Part shown: piece after piece, positions 7,448 to 15,230 of the stretch | How the letters are laid out: every line of letters starts with the position of its first letter | Numbering within the stretch: the first letter of the stretch is position 1 | NCBI GenBank assembly: GCA_021824055.1 | Contig: JAKALV010000040.1 | Span: forward strand, 1-16,948 | DNA from: Acidobacteriota bacterium | GTDB lineage: Bacteria > Acidobacteriota > Vicinamibacteria > Vicinamibacterales > SCN-69-37 | DNA length: 16,948 nucleotides | Direction: 5' to 3' | The notes under the pieces: model-generated | The model's input: the letters and a program-made list of their open reading frames with translations, nothing else | What the model was told of the DNA's origin: nothing | Database searches by the model: none | Program-made: the position numbers and the translations under genes

Positions 7448-8335
7448 TCATTTCCACAATGGTGTTGGATACATGCCCTGTTCCGTCAAGGCGCGCAGGC
7501 CCCGCTGCACGTCTTCGCGATCCGCCGGGTGGGTCAACCCGAACCACGGCCCTGGCGCCGAGAGCGCGCGCACCTGCATGCGGCCCCTGGCGATCAGGTT
7601 GCTTACGGCCTCGGGAATAATCGATTCCGACGCCGGCTCGGTGCCCCTGGCACTGAGGAATGCCTCGAAGATCTCCCGAAGATCCTGCAACGCCTTCGGC
7701 GGGAACACCCAGAAGTTCATGGACGCCAGTTCGTCGCCGGTGAGCGGCCGCACGCCGGCGCCGAATCGCCCGTGCAGGCCGCCGGCATCACGCACGATGT
7801 CGCGCACTTCGTCGAGCTCCACCAGAAAGCCGTTCTCCACGCGGCTGATGCCGCGGATCACCGACCCGTTGGGTGACAGCGTGGCGTTCAGCGGGAACAG
7901 CACGGCCGACGCGATCCCGGACGCCTGCGCCACGTCACACGCCGCCCGCGCCTGCACGAACGCCTCCGCGCCGTAGAAGTCGTCGGCATTGATTGCACCG
8001 AACGGGCCGCTGACCACACCGTGCGCCGCCAGCAGCGCGTGCACGGTTCCCCACGGCTTGGTGCGTTCCGGCGGCGGCGTGAACCATGCCGGCACCTGCG
8101 TGAGGTCCTGGATCGCGAAGACCACCTCGAGATCTGAGGGCAGCCGGGCCGCGAATTCGCGCATCTCCGCTTCGATCTCGCGACGGATGATGAAGACGAT
8201 GCGGCTGAAGCCGGCGCGACGGGCATCGAAGATGGCGTATTCGAGGAGCAACTCGCCGTTGGGGCCGACGCCCTCCAGCTGCTTCGTGCTGCCATAACGC
8301 GACGCGAGTCCGGCGGCCATGATGACCAATGTCAT
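7448..8335 (-). CDS. sugar-nucleotide (NTP) transferase family protein
   Basis: The protein has 295 residues, with no signal peptide, and is cytoplasmic. The Rossmann-like nucleotidyltransferase fold shows the nucleotide-binding signature near the N-terminus (MAAGLASRYGSTKQLEGVGPNGE, residues about 6-28; the usual form is LAAGxGSRxG). WGT at 95-97 probably contributes to the nucleotide pocket. NADDFYG at 116-122 has Asp118/Asp119 placed to hold magnesium. Such enzymes join a sugar-1-phosphate to an NTP, releasing pyrophosphate; the sugar cannot be read from sequence. It is the first gene of a minus-strand pair with the GH127 enzyme (7-base gap), so it may activate a sugar released by that enzyme, although a kinase would be needed and none is in the window. 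The start ATG at 8335 lacks a strong ribosome site; MTLVIMAAGL fits the family N-terminus. Confidence 0.88.
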   Translation of the reverse strand: MTLVIMAAGLASRYGSTKQLEGVGPNGELLLEYAIFDARRAGFSRIVFIIRREIEAEMREFAARLPSDLEVVFAIQDLTQVPAWFTPPPERTKPWGTVHALLAAHGVVSGPFGAINADDFYGAEAFVQARAACDVAQASGIASAVLFPLNATLSPNGSVIRGISRVENGFLVELDEVRDIVRDAGGLHGRFGAGVRPLTGDELASMNFWVFPPKALQDLREIFEAFLSARGTEPASESIIPEAVSNLIARGRMQVRALSAPGPWFGLTHPADREDVQRGLRALTEQGMYPTPLWK

Positions 8336-8375
8336 TGGCCGTCAGTGTACCAAGCCCTCCGGACTCGCATCAGGT

Positions 8376-8400
8376 GTATTCTTACTTTCAGGAGTAATAC
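8376..8400 (+). promoter_or_regulatory. possible promoter/operator of the toxin-antitoxin genes
   Basis: An imperfect inverted repeat pairs GTAT (8376-8379) and TACT (8383-8386) with AGTA (8393-8396) and ATAC (8397-8400) around a 6-base centre. A -10-like TATTCT (8377-8382) lies in its left arm and the ribosome site GGAG (8391-8394) in its spacer and right arm. AbrB-type antitoxins usually repress their own operon from such sites. The motif is short and could be chance. Confidence 0.35.
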
Positions 8401-8401
8401 C

Positions 8402-8635
8402 ATGCGCATCACGTCCAAGGGCCAGGTCACGATCCCGCAGCGCATCCGGCAACGGTTCGGCCTGCTGCCGAATACGGAAGTCGAGTTCAAGGTCGAGGGC
8501 AGCGCCGTGCGGCTCGTGAAGAAAGCGTCCGCCCGCGGCACCGGCCGGGGTGCGTTGGCGGTGGCGGCGCTGCGGCGCCATCCCGGCACCGTCAAGATGA
8601 CGACGGACCAGATCATGGCACTCACCCGAGGATGA
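8402..8635 (+). CDS. vapB: AbrB/SpoVT-type antitoxin of a VapBC-like module
   Basis: The protein has 77 residues. ATG at 8402 is chosen over a longer in-frame reading because GGAG at 8391-8394 stands 7 bases before it and the AbrB swapped-hairpin DNA-binding domain then begins at residue 1 (MRITSKGQVTIPQRIRQRFG). Residues 1-40 are the DNA-binding dimer. The tail (about 42-77, with GALAVAALRRHPGTVKMTTDQIMALTRG) should wrap and block the toxin. Its last codons overlap the toxin start by four bases (ATGA), typical of translational coupling that keeps antitoxin in excess. It is divergent from the nucleotidyltransferase gene across 66 bases. Confidence 0.9.
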   Translation: MRITSKGQVTIPQRIRQRFGLLPNTEVEFKVEGSAVRLVKKASARGTGRGALAVAALRRHPGTVKMTTDQIMALTRG

Positions 8636-9036
8636 AGCCCGTCCTTGTCGACAGCAACGTCATTCTTGACGTCACGCAGGGCCACCAGGACTGGGCCGAC
8701 TGGTCCGCAACGGCCATCGAGTCGGCCGGCCACGCGGCGCCGCTCGTGATCAATCCCGTCATCTACGCCGAGGTGTCGGTCGGCTACGACAACATCGAAG
8801 ATCTCCAACTGGCGTTGCCGCCCGAGCTGTACCGACGGGAGCCGTTGCCCTACGAAGCCGCCTTTCTGGCCGGCAAGGCGTTTCTGATCTATCAGCGGCG
8901 CGGCGGCACAAAGTGGACGCCGTTACCCGATTTCTTCATCGGCGCGCACGCGGCGATCGGCGGCTACCGTCTGCTCACGCGCGATCCGAAGCGCTACCGT
9001 TCGTACTTTCCAACCGTTGAACTGATCTGCCCCTGA
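8632..9036 (+). CDS. vapC: PIN-domain toxin, VapC-like ribonuclease
   Basis: The protein has 134 residues, the usual VapC size. All four acidic residues of the PIN-domain metal centre are present: Asp7 in VDSNVILD, Glu47 in VIYAEVS, Asp100 in LPDFFIGAHA and Asp118 in LLTRDPKRY. The enzyme should be a magnesium-dependent endoribonuclease that cuts tRNA or rRNA when freed from the antitoxin; the target cannot be predicted. No broken motif is seen, so the toxin looks functional. Its start overlaps the antitoxin stop. Its 3' end overlaps the 3' end of the opposite-strand alpha-galactosidase-like gene by 43 bases (8994-9036). Confidence 0.92.
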   Translation: MKPVLVDSNVILDVTQGHQDWADWSATAIESAGHAAPLVINPVIYAEVSVGYDNIEDLQLALPPELYRREPLPYEAAFLAGKAFLIYQRRGGTKWTPLPDFFIGAHAAIGGYRLLTRDPKRYRSYFPTVELICP

Positions 9037-11156
9037 GGCACCGCCGTCGAGCGGTACTCGAGGTGCCACGACACGGGTCCGCTCCGCGCCGCGCGCACGC
9101 GCAGCATGCGCAGCCCGCCCGTCTTCTGATTCGCCAGCAGCTCGGCGCCGGTGATCCGCGCGTCCGCGAGCGCATAGCCGTCGGGCTCGGTCAGGTAGAT
9201 CTCGTACGGATCGCCGCCGACCACGTCGCTCGTGCCGTCCAGCGCGCCGTCCTGCCACACGACGTTCGACACGTCCAGCGCGCCGCACGAGACATGGCGG
9301 TTGGAAGCGACGAACTGCGGGTGCGACTGTCGCTCGCGCAGGCAGATCGCCTGCACCCCGTATCGCGGATCCACCGCGGTCGGCGTGAACGCGTTCGTGA
9401 ACGCGCCCAGGAACGACTTCGTCCAGAACTCAAACGCCAGATACGGCCGATCGGCGGCCAGACCGAGGTCGCTGAAGCGGATCGGCGCATCGTCGCCGCC
9501 CGTGCGTGCCAGCACCATCCAGCGCTCGTACGGCCGGCTCACGTCGACCGCATAGAGATAGTGGACGGACAGGGCCTGCGTCGCGTCGAACGTGCGCGGG
9601 CCGCTGCCCGACATCTCGACGTCCGCGCGCCCGATCGCGTCCGATCGCGACGGGTCGACATCGTAGATCTGCCCCGGCACCGCAAACAGCACGGGTGAGG
9701 CGCGGCGGGCGGCCTCCACGCGCGTGGTGCGATAGACGGCGGGCGGATCGGTGAGCATCAGGATCGAGCCGGTGAGCGAGGTGATCGTGGTCGCGCGGAA
9801 CGCGTCGCGCGCTGTGAGCTCGATGTGATCCGGGTCGTTGCGCCAGACGATGTTGTTGAAGGAGTTGTACTCGGAGAATCCGCCGTACCCGAACCCGTCA
9901 TTGCCGACGCGACACCCGTCGAAGAGGCCGATCAGCTCTGGACGCACGCCCCAGCACATGAGCGTGAACACCCCGGGGCCGAGCGTGCGCGTGATCGATG
10001 ACGCGAACTGCCGGTACACCGCGTCGCGGTCCAGGCGCTTCGTGGTGAAGTAGTCGGCGTAGGTGTTGTATCCCTCGTACTTCAGGTGCCGCAGCGCATC
10101 CACCTTGAAGTACTGCCAGCCGGCGCTCTTGAGCGCGCGATATACGGGCACGACCAGATCCGCGAGCGTGCGCGGGTTCGACCCGTCCATCACGTAGCCG
10201 ATCCAGTTCCCTCGCGCCGGCTTCCCCGTCGCGTCCTTGATGAAGTAGCCCGGATGCGTCGTCGCGTACTCGCGATCGGCGAACGACACGTTCGTCCAGA
10301 GGCCCGGCTTCAAACCGCGGCTGGCGATCGACGCCTTCAGCCCATCGAGACCACCGGGAAACTTGTCGTTCGGCGTCAGCCAGTGATCGGGCACGCCGAT
10401 CGGATTCTGCTGGTACCCGTCATCGATTTGGACATACTCATAGCCGAACGGCGCCAGCGTGTCCGCAATCACCGTCGCGGTCTCGTCGATGTCGCGTTGG
10501 GTCACGCGGTCGCGGAAGGCGTACCACGACGTCCACCCGGTCACCGATTGCCGCCACGGCTGAAATGTCCACGGCTGGAAGTACTTCAGGCCGCGGTGCT
10601 TCTGGTAGTAGCGCGGGCGGAAGCGCAGCACGATCTCCGCGCCCGACGCCTGCATCCGAAACCGGGTGCCCGCGGCGGTGGCCGCCAGCGGCGTCACCGT
10701 CAGCGCCGCGCCGGCGTCGATCGACACGACCCAGTCGCGGGTCCGGTCGTACACCGCGCGATTCCGCAGGTTGTGACTCGGCCCGATGCTGGTCCGCACA
10801 ACCGGCAGCGTGCCGGCGCCGCGGTCCGCTTCCACCGCGATGGCATCCGGGCTGGCGGAGACCGTCAGATCCAAGGTCAGCCGTCCGGATCCCACGGCGG
10901 TCCACTTCACCACCTGGGTCACGGCGCCGTTCAACGCCGTTGTGGCCACGCGCCGCTCGGCCGAGCTACCGGCCTCGGCGATCGCGGTGCCCGCCACGAT
11001 GGGCCGCCCCTCGTACGCGAGCGACACGCGGCCGGACGACGCCGTCAATGTAGCCGCGGTATTGGGCGGCTCGCGAGGGGACTGCACCGCCGCCGGGGCC
11101 CCGGTGGCGAGCAGCGCCGCCGCCAGCAATGCCAGGATCATCCGCATGAACGGCAT
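8994..11156 (-). CDS. exported clan GH-D glycosidase, alpha-galactosidase-like
   Basis: The protein has 720 residues from ATG 11156. A TTG at 11165 and ATGs at 11147 and 11141 are alternatives, and none has a good ribosome site. The N-terminus is a Sec signal peptide (MRMILALLAAALLATGAPAA). A beta-sandwich (about 30-200) precedes a (beta/alpha)8 barrel (about 205-510) and C-terminal beta domains. Features of GH27/GH36 are clear: WTSWYAF, YVQIDDGYQ, the nucleophile Asp353 in YFKVDALRH and the acid/base Asp420 in CRVGNDGFG, 67 residues apart as in GH36. Loss of terminal alpha-galactose or a related sugar from glycans is likely, outside the cytoplasm. It is divergent from the LysR regulator across 29 bases, the classical position of a LysR target gene. 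Specificity (galactose, N-acetylgalactosamine or rhamnose-type) is uncertain. Confidence 0.88.
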   Translation of the reverse strand: MPFMRMILALLAAALLATGAPAAVQSPREPPNTAATLTASSGRVSLAYEGRPIVAGTAIAEAGSSAERRVATTALNGAVTQVVKWTAVGSGRLTLDLTVSASPDAIAVEADRGAGTLPVVRTSIGPSHNLRNRAVYDRTRDWVVSIDAGAALTVTPLAATAAGTRFRMQASGAEIVLRFRPRYYQKHRGLKYFQPWTFQPWRQSVTGWTSWYAFRDRVTQRDIDETATVIADTLAPFGYEYVQIDDGYQQNPIGVPDHWLTPNDKFPGGLDGLKASIASRGLKPGLWTNVSFADREYATTHPGYFIKDATGKPARGNWIGYVMDGSNPRTLADLVVPVYRALKSAGWQYFKVDALRHLKYEGYNTYADYFTTKRLDRDAVYRQFASSITRTLGPGVFTLMCWGVRPELIGLFDGCRVGNDGFGYGGFSEYNSFNNIVWRNDPDHIELTARDAFRATTITSLTGSILMLTDPPAVYRTTRVEAARRASPVLFAVPGQIYDVDPSRSDAIGRADVEMSGSGPRTFDATQALSVHYLYAVDVSRPYERWMVLARTGGDDAPIRFSDLGLAADRPYLAFEFWTKSFLGAFTNAFTPTAVDPRYGVQAICLRERQSHPQFVASNRHVSCGALDVSNVVWQDGALDGTSDVVGGDPYEIYLTEPDGYALADARITGAELLANQKTGGLRMLRVRAARSGPVSWHLEYRSTAVPQGQISSTVGKYER

Positions 11157-11185
11157 TGTAGACAAATCATCGTAATATCTGGCGC
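11157..11185. promoter_or_regulatory. compressed divergent promoter between GH gene and LysR gene
   Basis: Only 29 bases separate the two start codons. TAATAT (11173-11178) is a -10-like element for the plus strand, 7 bases before the LysR ATG, so transcription would start at or next to the A of the ATG. TACGAT (11169-11174, minus strand) is a -10-like element for the glycosidase gene, 12 bases before its ATG. The two boxes share bases 11173-11174. Neither gene has a visible Shine-Dalgarno site. Promoter assignments are inferred from motif and spacing only. Confidence 0.4.
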
Positions 11186-12148
11186 ATGGATCTACTGCAA
11201 CTGGAGCACTTTCTGGCCATCGTAGAGGAACGTACGTTCACGCGCGCCGCGGAGCGCGTGAGCCGGACGCAACCGGCGGTGAGCCAGAGCATCAAGAAAC
11301 TCGAGGACGAAATCGGCGCACCCCTCTTCGCGCGCGACGTTCACGACGTGACGCTCACGGAAGCCGGGCGCGTGCTGGCCGACTACGCGCGGCGGATGGT
11401 GCACCTGCGCGATGAAGCCGTGCAGCGCGTGGCCGACCTGCGGGCGATGAAGGCCGGCACGCTGACGGTGGCCGCGCACGAGTCTGCGGCCGTGTACCTG
11501 CTGCCCACACCGATGCGCGCGTATCTGCAGCAGTACCCCGACATCAAGGTCGGCATCCACCGCAGCGCGCTCGCCGAGATCCCGCGCAAGGTCATGGACC
11601 GCAACGTGGACGTCGGGTTTGTGAAGGACGCGCCGGCGTTTCGCGAACTGCAGCACGTGGAGGTGCATACGGACACGATGGTGATGATCGCCTCGCCCAG
11701 GCACGCCTTGGCGACGCGCACCGACGTCACCGTGGCGGACCTGGCGGATGAACCGTTCGTACTGCACCACGGGTGCGCGACCACGGCCGCGATGATCCTG
11801 CGGCTGTTCGATCAGCACAGCACCCGCTGCCGCATCGTCGCGGAGTTGTGGAGCTTCGAAAACGTGAAGAGCTTCGTGCAGGAGGGCGTCGGCGTCGCGA
11901 TCGTGCCGGGCATCACCGTGAAGCATGAATTGCGCGACGGCACGCTGGTCCGGGTGCCGCTCGCCGGCCTCGAGATGCCGCGCCGGACGCTGATGATCTA
12001 CCGCGAGGACGGCTATCTGTCCCAACCGGCCGCGGCACTGATCAAGCTCGTCCGCAACTTCAACTGGGAGTCGACCGCGGGTGCCGCGGCGGCCCGGCGC
12101 ACGATCGGCGCGCCGGCGCGGTTCGCGCCGAAACGCGCGCGGCGCTGA
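11186..12148 (+). CDS. LysR family transcriptional regulator
   Basis: The protein has 320 residues, typical LysR length plus a short basic Ala/Arg tail. The winged helix-turn-helix occupies residues 1-60 (LEHFLAIVEERTFTRAAERVSRTQPAVSQSIKKLEDEIGAPLF in family terms, with the recognition helix around QPAVSQSIKKLE). It is followed by the linker helix and a two-lobed periplasmic-binding-like effector domain (about 90-300), including FVQEGVGVAIVPG, which is the usual LysR signature near the second lobe. It should bind a small-molecule inducer and control the divergent glycosidase gene and its own operon, which continues into the GH31 gene 11 bases downstream. A sugar or sugar acid is a reasonable ligand guess but not shown. 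The ATG lacks a Shine-Dalgarno site and may be leaderless. Confidence 0.93.
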   Translation: MDLLQLEHFLAIVEERTFTRAAERVSRTQPAVSQSIKKLEDEIGAPLFARDVHDVTLTEAGRVLADYARRMVHLRDEAVQRVADLRAMKAGTLTVAAHESAAVYLLPTPMRAYLQQYPDIKVGIHRSALAEIPRKVMDRNVDVGFVKDAPAFRELQHVEVHTDTMVMIASPRHALATRTDVTVADLADEPFVLHHGCATTAAMILRLFDQHSTRCRIVAELWSFENVKSFVQEGVGVAIVPGITVKHELRDGTLVRVPLAGLEMPRRTLMIYREDGYLSQPAAALIKLVRNFNWESTAGAAAARRTIGAPARFAPKRARR

Positions 12149-12159
12149 GGGCGCGAGCC

Positions 12160-14430
12160 GTGCCGCGCCGACTGTCCCGCCGCCAGGCTCTGCAGCAGAT
12201 CGCGACCGCCGGCGCCGGCGCCATGCTGGCGCCCGCGGTCCTCTTCGGCCAGCAGGGCGACATCGTCATCAACGGCGTGCCCGTGCGCGTGGCCGTGTCG
12301 GAGGTGAAGCCGTGGGGAGCGCGCATCACGCTCCTGCCGATTGCCGACCGCGCGGCCGTCGTGCCCCAGGACGGCGCGCTGACCCCGGCGTTCGCCTCGC
12401 ACGCGGCGGGCGACGCTCACATGCGGACGGCCACGCTTTCCAACGGCATGTCGGTGCAGTTCACCGCCGGGCCGCCCACGCTGCACATTGCGAAACGCGG
12501 CGCGCCGATCCAGCGGCTCACCTTCGACGCCGGCGGCACGACGATGACGTTCTCGCTGCCGAAGGGACCGCTGCTGGGTTTCGGTGAAGGCGGACCGCAG
12601 TTCGATCGGAAGGGCGCGACCTACACCAATCGCAGCGGCCAGGGCGGCTATCGACTGCAAACACACGGCGGCCGCGTGCCCATCCAGTGGCTGATCGGCG
12701 CGTCCGATGGCTGGGGCGTGTTTCTGCATCAGCCCCTCGGCGCGTTTGACCTCACGGGCGCCGAGGGCGTGTTCACGCCGTCCGGCAACGCCTTCGCGCC
12801 CTTCGACATCTTCGTGGTCGCGTCGAAAGAGCCTGCCGAGCTGATGAAGGCGTTCGCGGCCATCACGGGGTTTCCGGAGATGCCGCCGCTGTGGTCGCTC
12901 GGGTACCAGCAGTCGCATCGCACGCTCGCCGGCCCGGACGAAGTGCTGGGTGTCGCGAAGACGTTTCGCGACAAGCGGCTGCCCTGCGACGCGCTCATCT
13001 ACCTCGGCACGGACTTCTGCCCGTCGGGCTGGAACACGCACAACGGCGAATTCACATGGAAGCCCGACGTGTTTCCGGATCCCAAGAAGATGATCGACGA
13101 GCTGCACGCCGAGCACTTCAAGGTGGTGCTGCACATCGTGCTCGAGGGCAAGACGCTGACCGGATCGGTCAGCGATCCGTGCACCGCGCCGCCGCTGCCC
13201 ACCGGCCGCGTGCCGGGCACCATCCGAGGATCGGCGGGTGACTGGCCGCCGGATCGTCAGGTCAGCTGCTATTGGCCGGCGCACAAGCCGTTGTTCGATC
13301 TCGGCGTCGACGGCTGGTGGCCCGATCAAGGCGACGGCCTCGACGCGCCGTCGCGCCTGGCGCGCAACATCATGTACTACGACGGCTCGCTGTTGTATCG
13401 CCCGAACGAGCGCCCGTATGCGCTCCATCGCAACGGCTACGTCGGCATGGCCCGCCGCGCCGCGTTCCTGTGGTCCGGCGATGTCTACTCGCGGTGGGAC
13501 ACGCTGAAGACGCATGTGCCCAACGCGATCAACACGAGCCTCTCGGGCATTCCGTACTGGGGCACCGACATCGGCGGCTTCGTGCCGACGTCGGAATTCA
13601 CCGGCGAGCTCTTCGTGCGCTGGTTCCAGTTCGGTGCGTTCAATCCGCTGTTCCGCGCGCACGGGCGGACGTGGCATCTCCGGCTGCCGTGGGGATGGAA
13701 CACCGGCGAGCTCGGCTTCAGCGAGGTGTCGGGCTACACGAACGGCGCCGAGGATCCGCCGGAGAGCGAACTGCACAACGCCGCCGTCGAGCCGATCTGC
13801 AAGACGTTTCTCGAACTGCGCTACCGCCTGATGCCGTATCTCTACACCGCGGTGCGCGAGTGCCACGACACCGGCCTGCCGATCATCCGCGCGATGTGGC
13901 TGCACGCTCCCGGCGACGCGGCCGCCGTGAACCGCGGCGATCAGTACATGTGGGGGCCCGACATGCTCGTGGCGCCGGTGGTCGAAAAGGGCGCGACCAC
14001 GCGCACGCTGTATCTGCCGAGCGGGCCATGGATCGACTTCTGGACCGAGCAGCCGGTCTCCGGCGGCCGCGAGATCACGCGACCCGTCGATCTCGCGACG
14101 ATGCCGCTCTACGTGCGCGGCGGCGCCATCATCCCGATGGGTCCGGTGAAGCAGTACACCGCCGAACCATCGAGCGAGCCGGTGACGCTGGTCGTGTATC
14201 CCGGCGCCAACGGCGCGTCATCGCTCTATGAGGACGACGGCGCGACGCTGAACTACCGGAAGAACGCCGGCACGTCGCGCGCCACGTTCCGCTGGAGCGA
14301 CGCGACGAGGCAGCTGACCGTCGGCGGCGGCGACGCGCGCGTGCCCCGTACGTTCGTCGCACGACTGGCCGGCCGCGACGTAACGAAGACGCTGCGGGTC
14401 GCTGGACGTCCCGTAACCGTCACGCTGTAG
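12160..14430 (+). CDS. Tat-exported GH31 family alpha-glycosidase
   Basis: The protein has 756 residues with a GTG start, supported by GAGGG at 12147-12151, 8 bases upstream and overlapping the LysR stop. The N-terminus carries a twin-arginine signal (LSRRQALQQ, then a hydrophobic stretch to GQQ at about residue 32), so it is exported folded. A beta-sandwich (about 35-240) precedes the (beta/alpha)8 barrel (about 245-610) and beta domains with a DUF5110-like end (SSLYEDDGATLNY). The nucleophile is Asp389 in GVDGWWPDQGD and the acid/base Asp441 in WSGDVYSRWDT, at usual GH31 places. The residues following the nucleophile (Gln-Gly-Asp) differ from the common Met-Asn-Glu type, so substrate preference may differ from alpha-glucosidase; alpha-xyloside or alpha-galactoside are alternatives. 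Cotranscription with the LysR gene is likely, which places it in the same regulon as the divergent GH-D enzyme. Confidence 0.92.
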   Translation: MPRRLSRRQALQQIATAGAGAMLAPAVLFGQQGDIVINGVPVRVAVSEVKPWGARITLLPIADRAAVVPQDGALTPAFASHAAGDAHMRTATLSNGMSVQFTAGPPTLHIAKRGAPIQRLTFDAGGTTMTFSLPKGPLLGFGEGGPQFDRKGATYTNRSGQGGYRLQTHGGRVPIQWLIGASDGWGVFLHQPLGAFDLTGAEGVFTPSGNAFAPFDIFVVASKEPAELMKAFAAITGFPEMPPLWSLGYQQSHRTLAGPDEVLGVAKTFRDKRLPCDALIYLGTDFCPSGWNTHNGEFTWKPDVFPDPKKMIDELHAEHFKVVLHIVLEGKTLTGSVSDPCTAPPLPTGRVPGTIRGSAGDWPPDRQVSCYWPAHKPLFDLGVDGWWPDQGDGLDAPSRLARNIMYYDGSLLYRPNERPYALHRNGYVGMARRAAFLWSGDVYSRWDTLKTHVPNAINTSLSGIPYWGTDIGGFVPTSEFTGELFVRWFQFGAFNPLFRAHGRTWHLRLPWGWNTGELGFSEVSGYTNGAEDPPESELHNAAVEPICKTFLELRYRLMPYLYTAVRECHDTGLPIIRAMWLHAPGDAAAVNRGDQYMWGPDMLVAPVVEKGATTRTLYLPSGPWIDFWTEQPVSGGREITRPVDLATMPLYVRGGAIIPMGPVKQYTAEPSSEPVTLVVYPGANGASSLYEDDGATLNYRKNAGTSRATFRWSDATRQLTVGGGDARVPRTFVARLAGRDVTKTLRVAGRPVTVTL

Positions 14431-14469
14431 AAACCACCGCCAGGCACACGCTGGGAGTTCGTGGGCCGG

Positions 14470-15210
14470 CTATCGGTTCACGCGTCGGCCCGACGGCAGC
14501 AGCATCGGCACGGTCCGCCGGTACTCCTCGTACTCGGCGCCGTGCACGTGCACCAGATCCCGTTCCTCGAGTTGAATCGCCACGAGGATGTAGGCGGTCG
14601 TCGTGAGGGCAAACGCCAGGTGCGCGGCGGTCATGACCGGTGTCATCCAGAACGCCAGCAGGAATCCGAGATACAGCGGATGCCTGACGTACCGGTAGAA
14701 CGCCGGTGTGACAAACGCGCGTCTGGTGTAGGCTCGCCCGACCAGCGGCAGCCAGACCTGACGCAACCCGAACAAGTCGAAGTGGTCGATCAGGAACGTG
14801 CTCAGCAAAACGATCGCCCAGCCGGCCGCGAACAGGGCCCACAGCAGCAGCCTCGCGGCCGGCAGGTCGACGCTCCAGATCGCGCCGCCGAGCGGGCGCC
14901 ACTGCCAGAACAGCAGCCACAGGGTCAGGCTGGCCAGAAGGACGTAGGTCGACCGCTCGATCGTCCACGGCACGAACTGCGTCCACCATTCCTTGAACCA
15001 GCGCCGCGCCATCACGCTGTGCTGGACGGCAAACGTACCGAGGAGCGCAAGGTCCACGGCGAGCGCCGCCATCGTCGAGTTCGTGGGCGGACCATCCAAC
15101 CGCGTGGGAACGGCGAAGCCGCCGACAAACGCAATGGCGTAGAGAAACGTGCCGAAGAATATGAGGTACGCCAGGATCCCGTAGACGAAACACGCGAGTC
15201 GCTTCACCAT
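14470..15210 (-). CDS. mddA: membrane methyltransferase, methanethiol S-methyltransferase (MddA) type
   Basis: The protein has 246 residues and is almost entirely hydrophobic, with about five to six membrane segments. The ATG at 15210 is supported by AAGGGG (minus strand 15217-15222) 6 bases upstream; a longer frame starting at 15312 adds a non-hydrophobic tail and lacks such support. Conserved stretches of the MddA branch of the NnrU/isoprenylcysteine-methyltransferase-like superfamily are present: AVQHSVMARRWFKEWW, ERSTYVLLASL, LLFWQWRPLGG, HFDLFGLRQVWL, YRYVRHPLYLGFLLAFWMTP and the C-terminal EERDLVHVHGAEYEEYRRTVPML. The RHPLYLGF and EERDL segments are the S-adenosylmethionine pocket in this superfamily. 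The expected reaction is methanethiol plus S-adenosylmethionine giving dimethyl sulfide. It is convergent with the GH31 gene (39-base gap) and divergent from the hydrolase-LuxR regulator. A general isoprenylcysteine-type methyltransferase is the alternative. Confidence 0.82.
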   Translation of the reverse strand: MVKRLACFVYGILAYLIFFGTFLYAIAFVGGFAVPTRLDGPPTNSTMAALAVDLALLGTFAVQHSVMARRWFKEWWTQFVPWTIERSTYVLLASLTLWLLFWQWRPLGGAIWSVDLPAARLLLWALFAAGWAIVLLSTFLIDHFDLFGLRQVWLPLVGRAYTRRAFVTPAFYRYVRHPLYLGFLLAFWMTPVMTAAHLAFALTTTAYILVAIQLEERDLVHVHGAEYEEYRRTVPMLLPSGRRVNR

Positions 15211-15230
15211 GTCGATCCCCTTTGTCGAAC

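Noticed and set aside
5902..7620. Plus-strand open frame of 572 codons opposite the GH127 gene
   Set aside because: It spans the end of one real gene and the start of another on the opposite strand, and its product is low-complexity Arg/Val/Asp/His; an antisense artefact.
8336..9036. Toxin-antitoxin module as evidence of a mobile island or phage defence system
   Set aside because: No integrase, transposase, attachment repeats or other defence genes flank it. A lone vapBC-like pair is common on chromosomes.
10086..11225. Plus-strand frame of 379 codons opposite the GH-D gene
   Set aside because: Arg/His-rich translation without domains; it runs across the divergent promoter into the LysR start region in another frame.
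12013..13905. Minus-strand open frame of 630 codons opposite the GH31 gene
   Set aside because: Arg/His/Ala-rich composition, no recognisable motif and no ribosome site. The GH31 reading on the other strand is convincing.
14431..14469. Terminator between the convergent GH31 and methyltransferase genes
   Set aside because: I found no stable hairpin or T-tract in these 39 bases.
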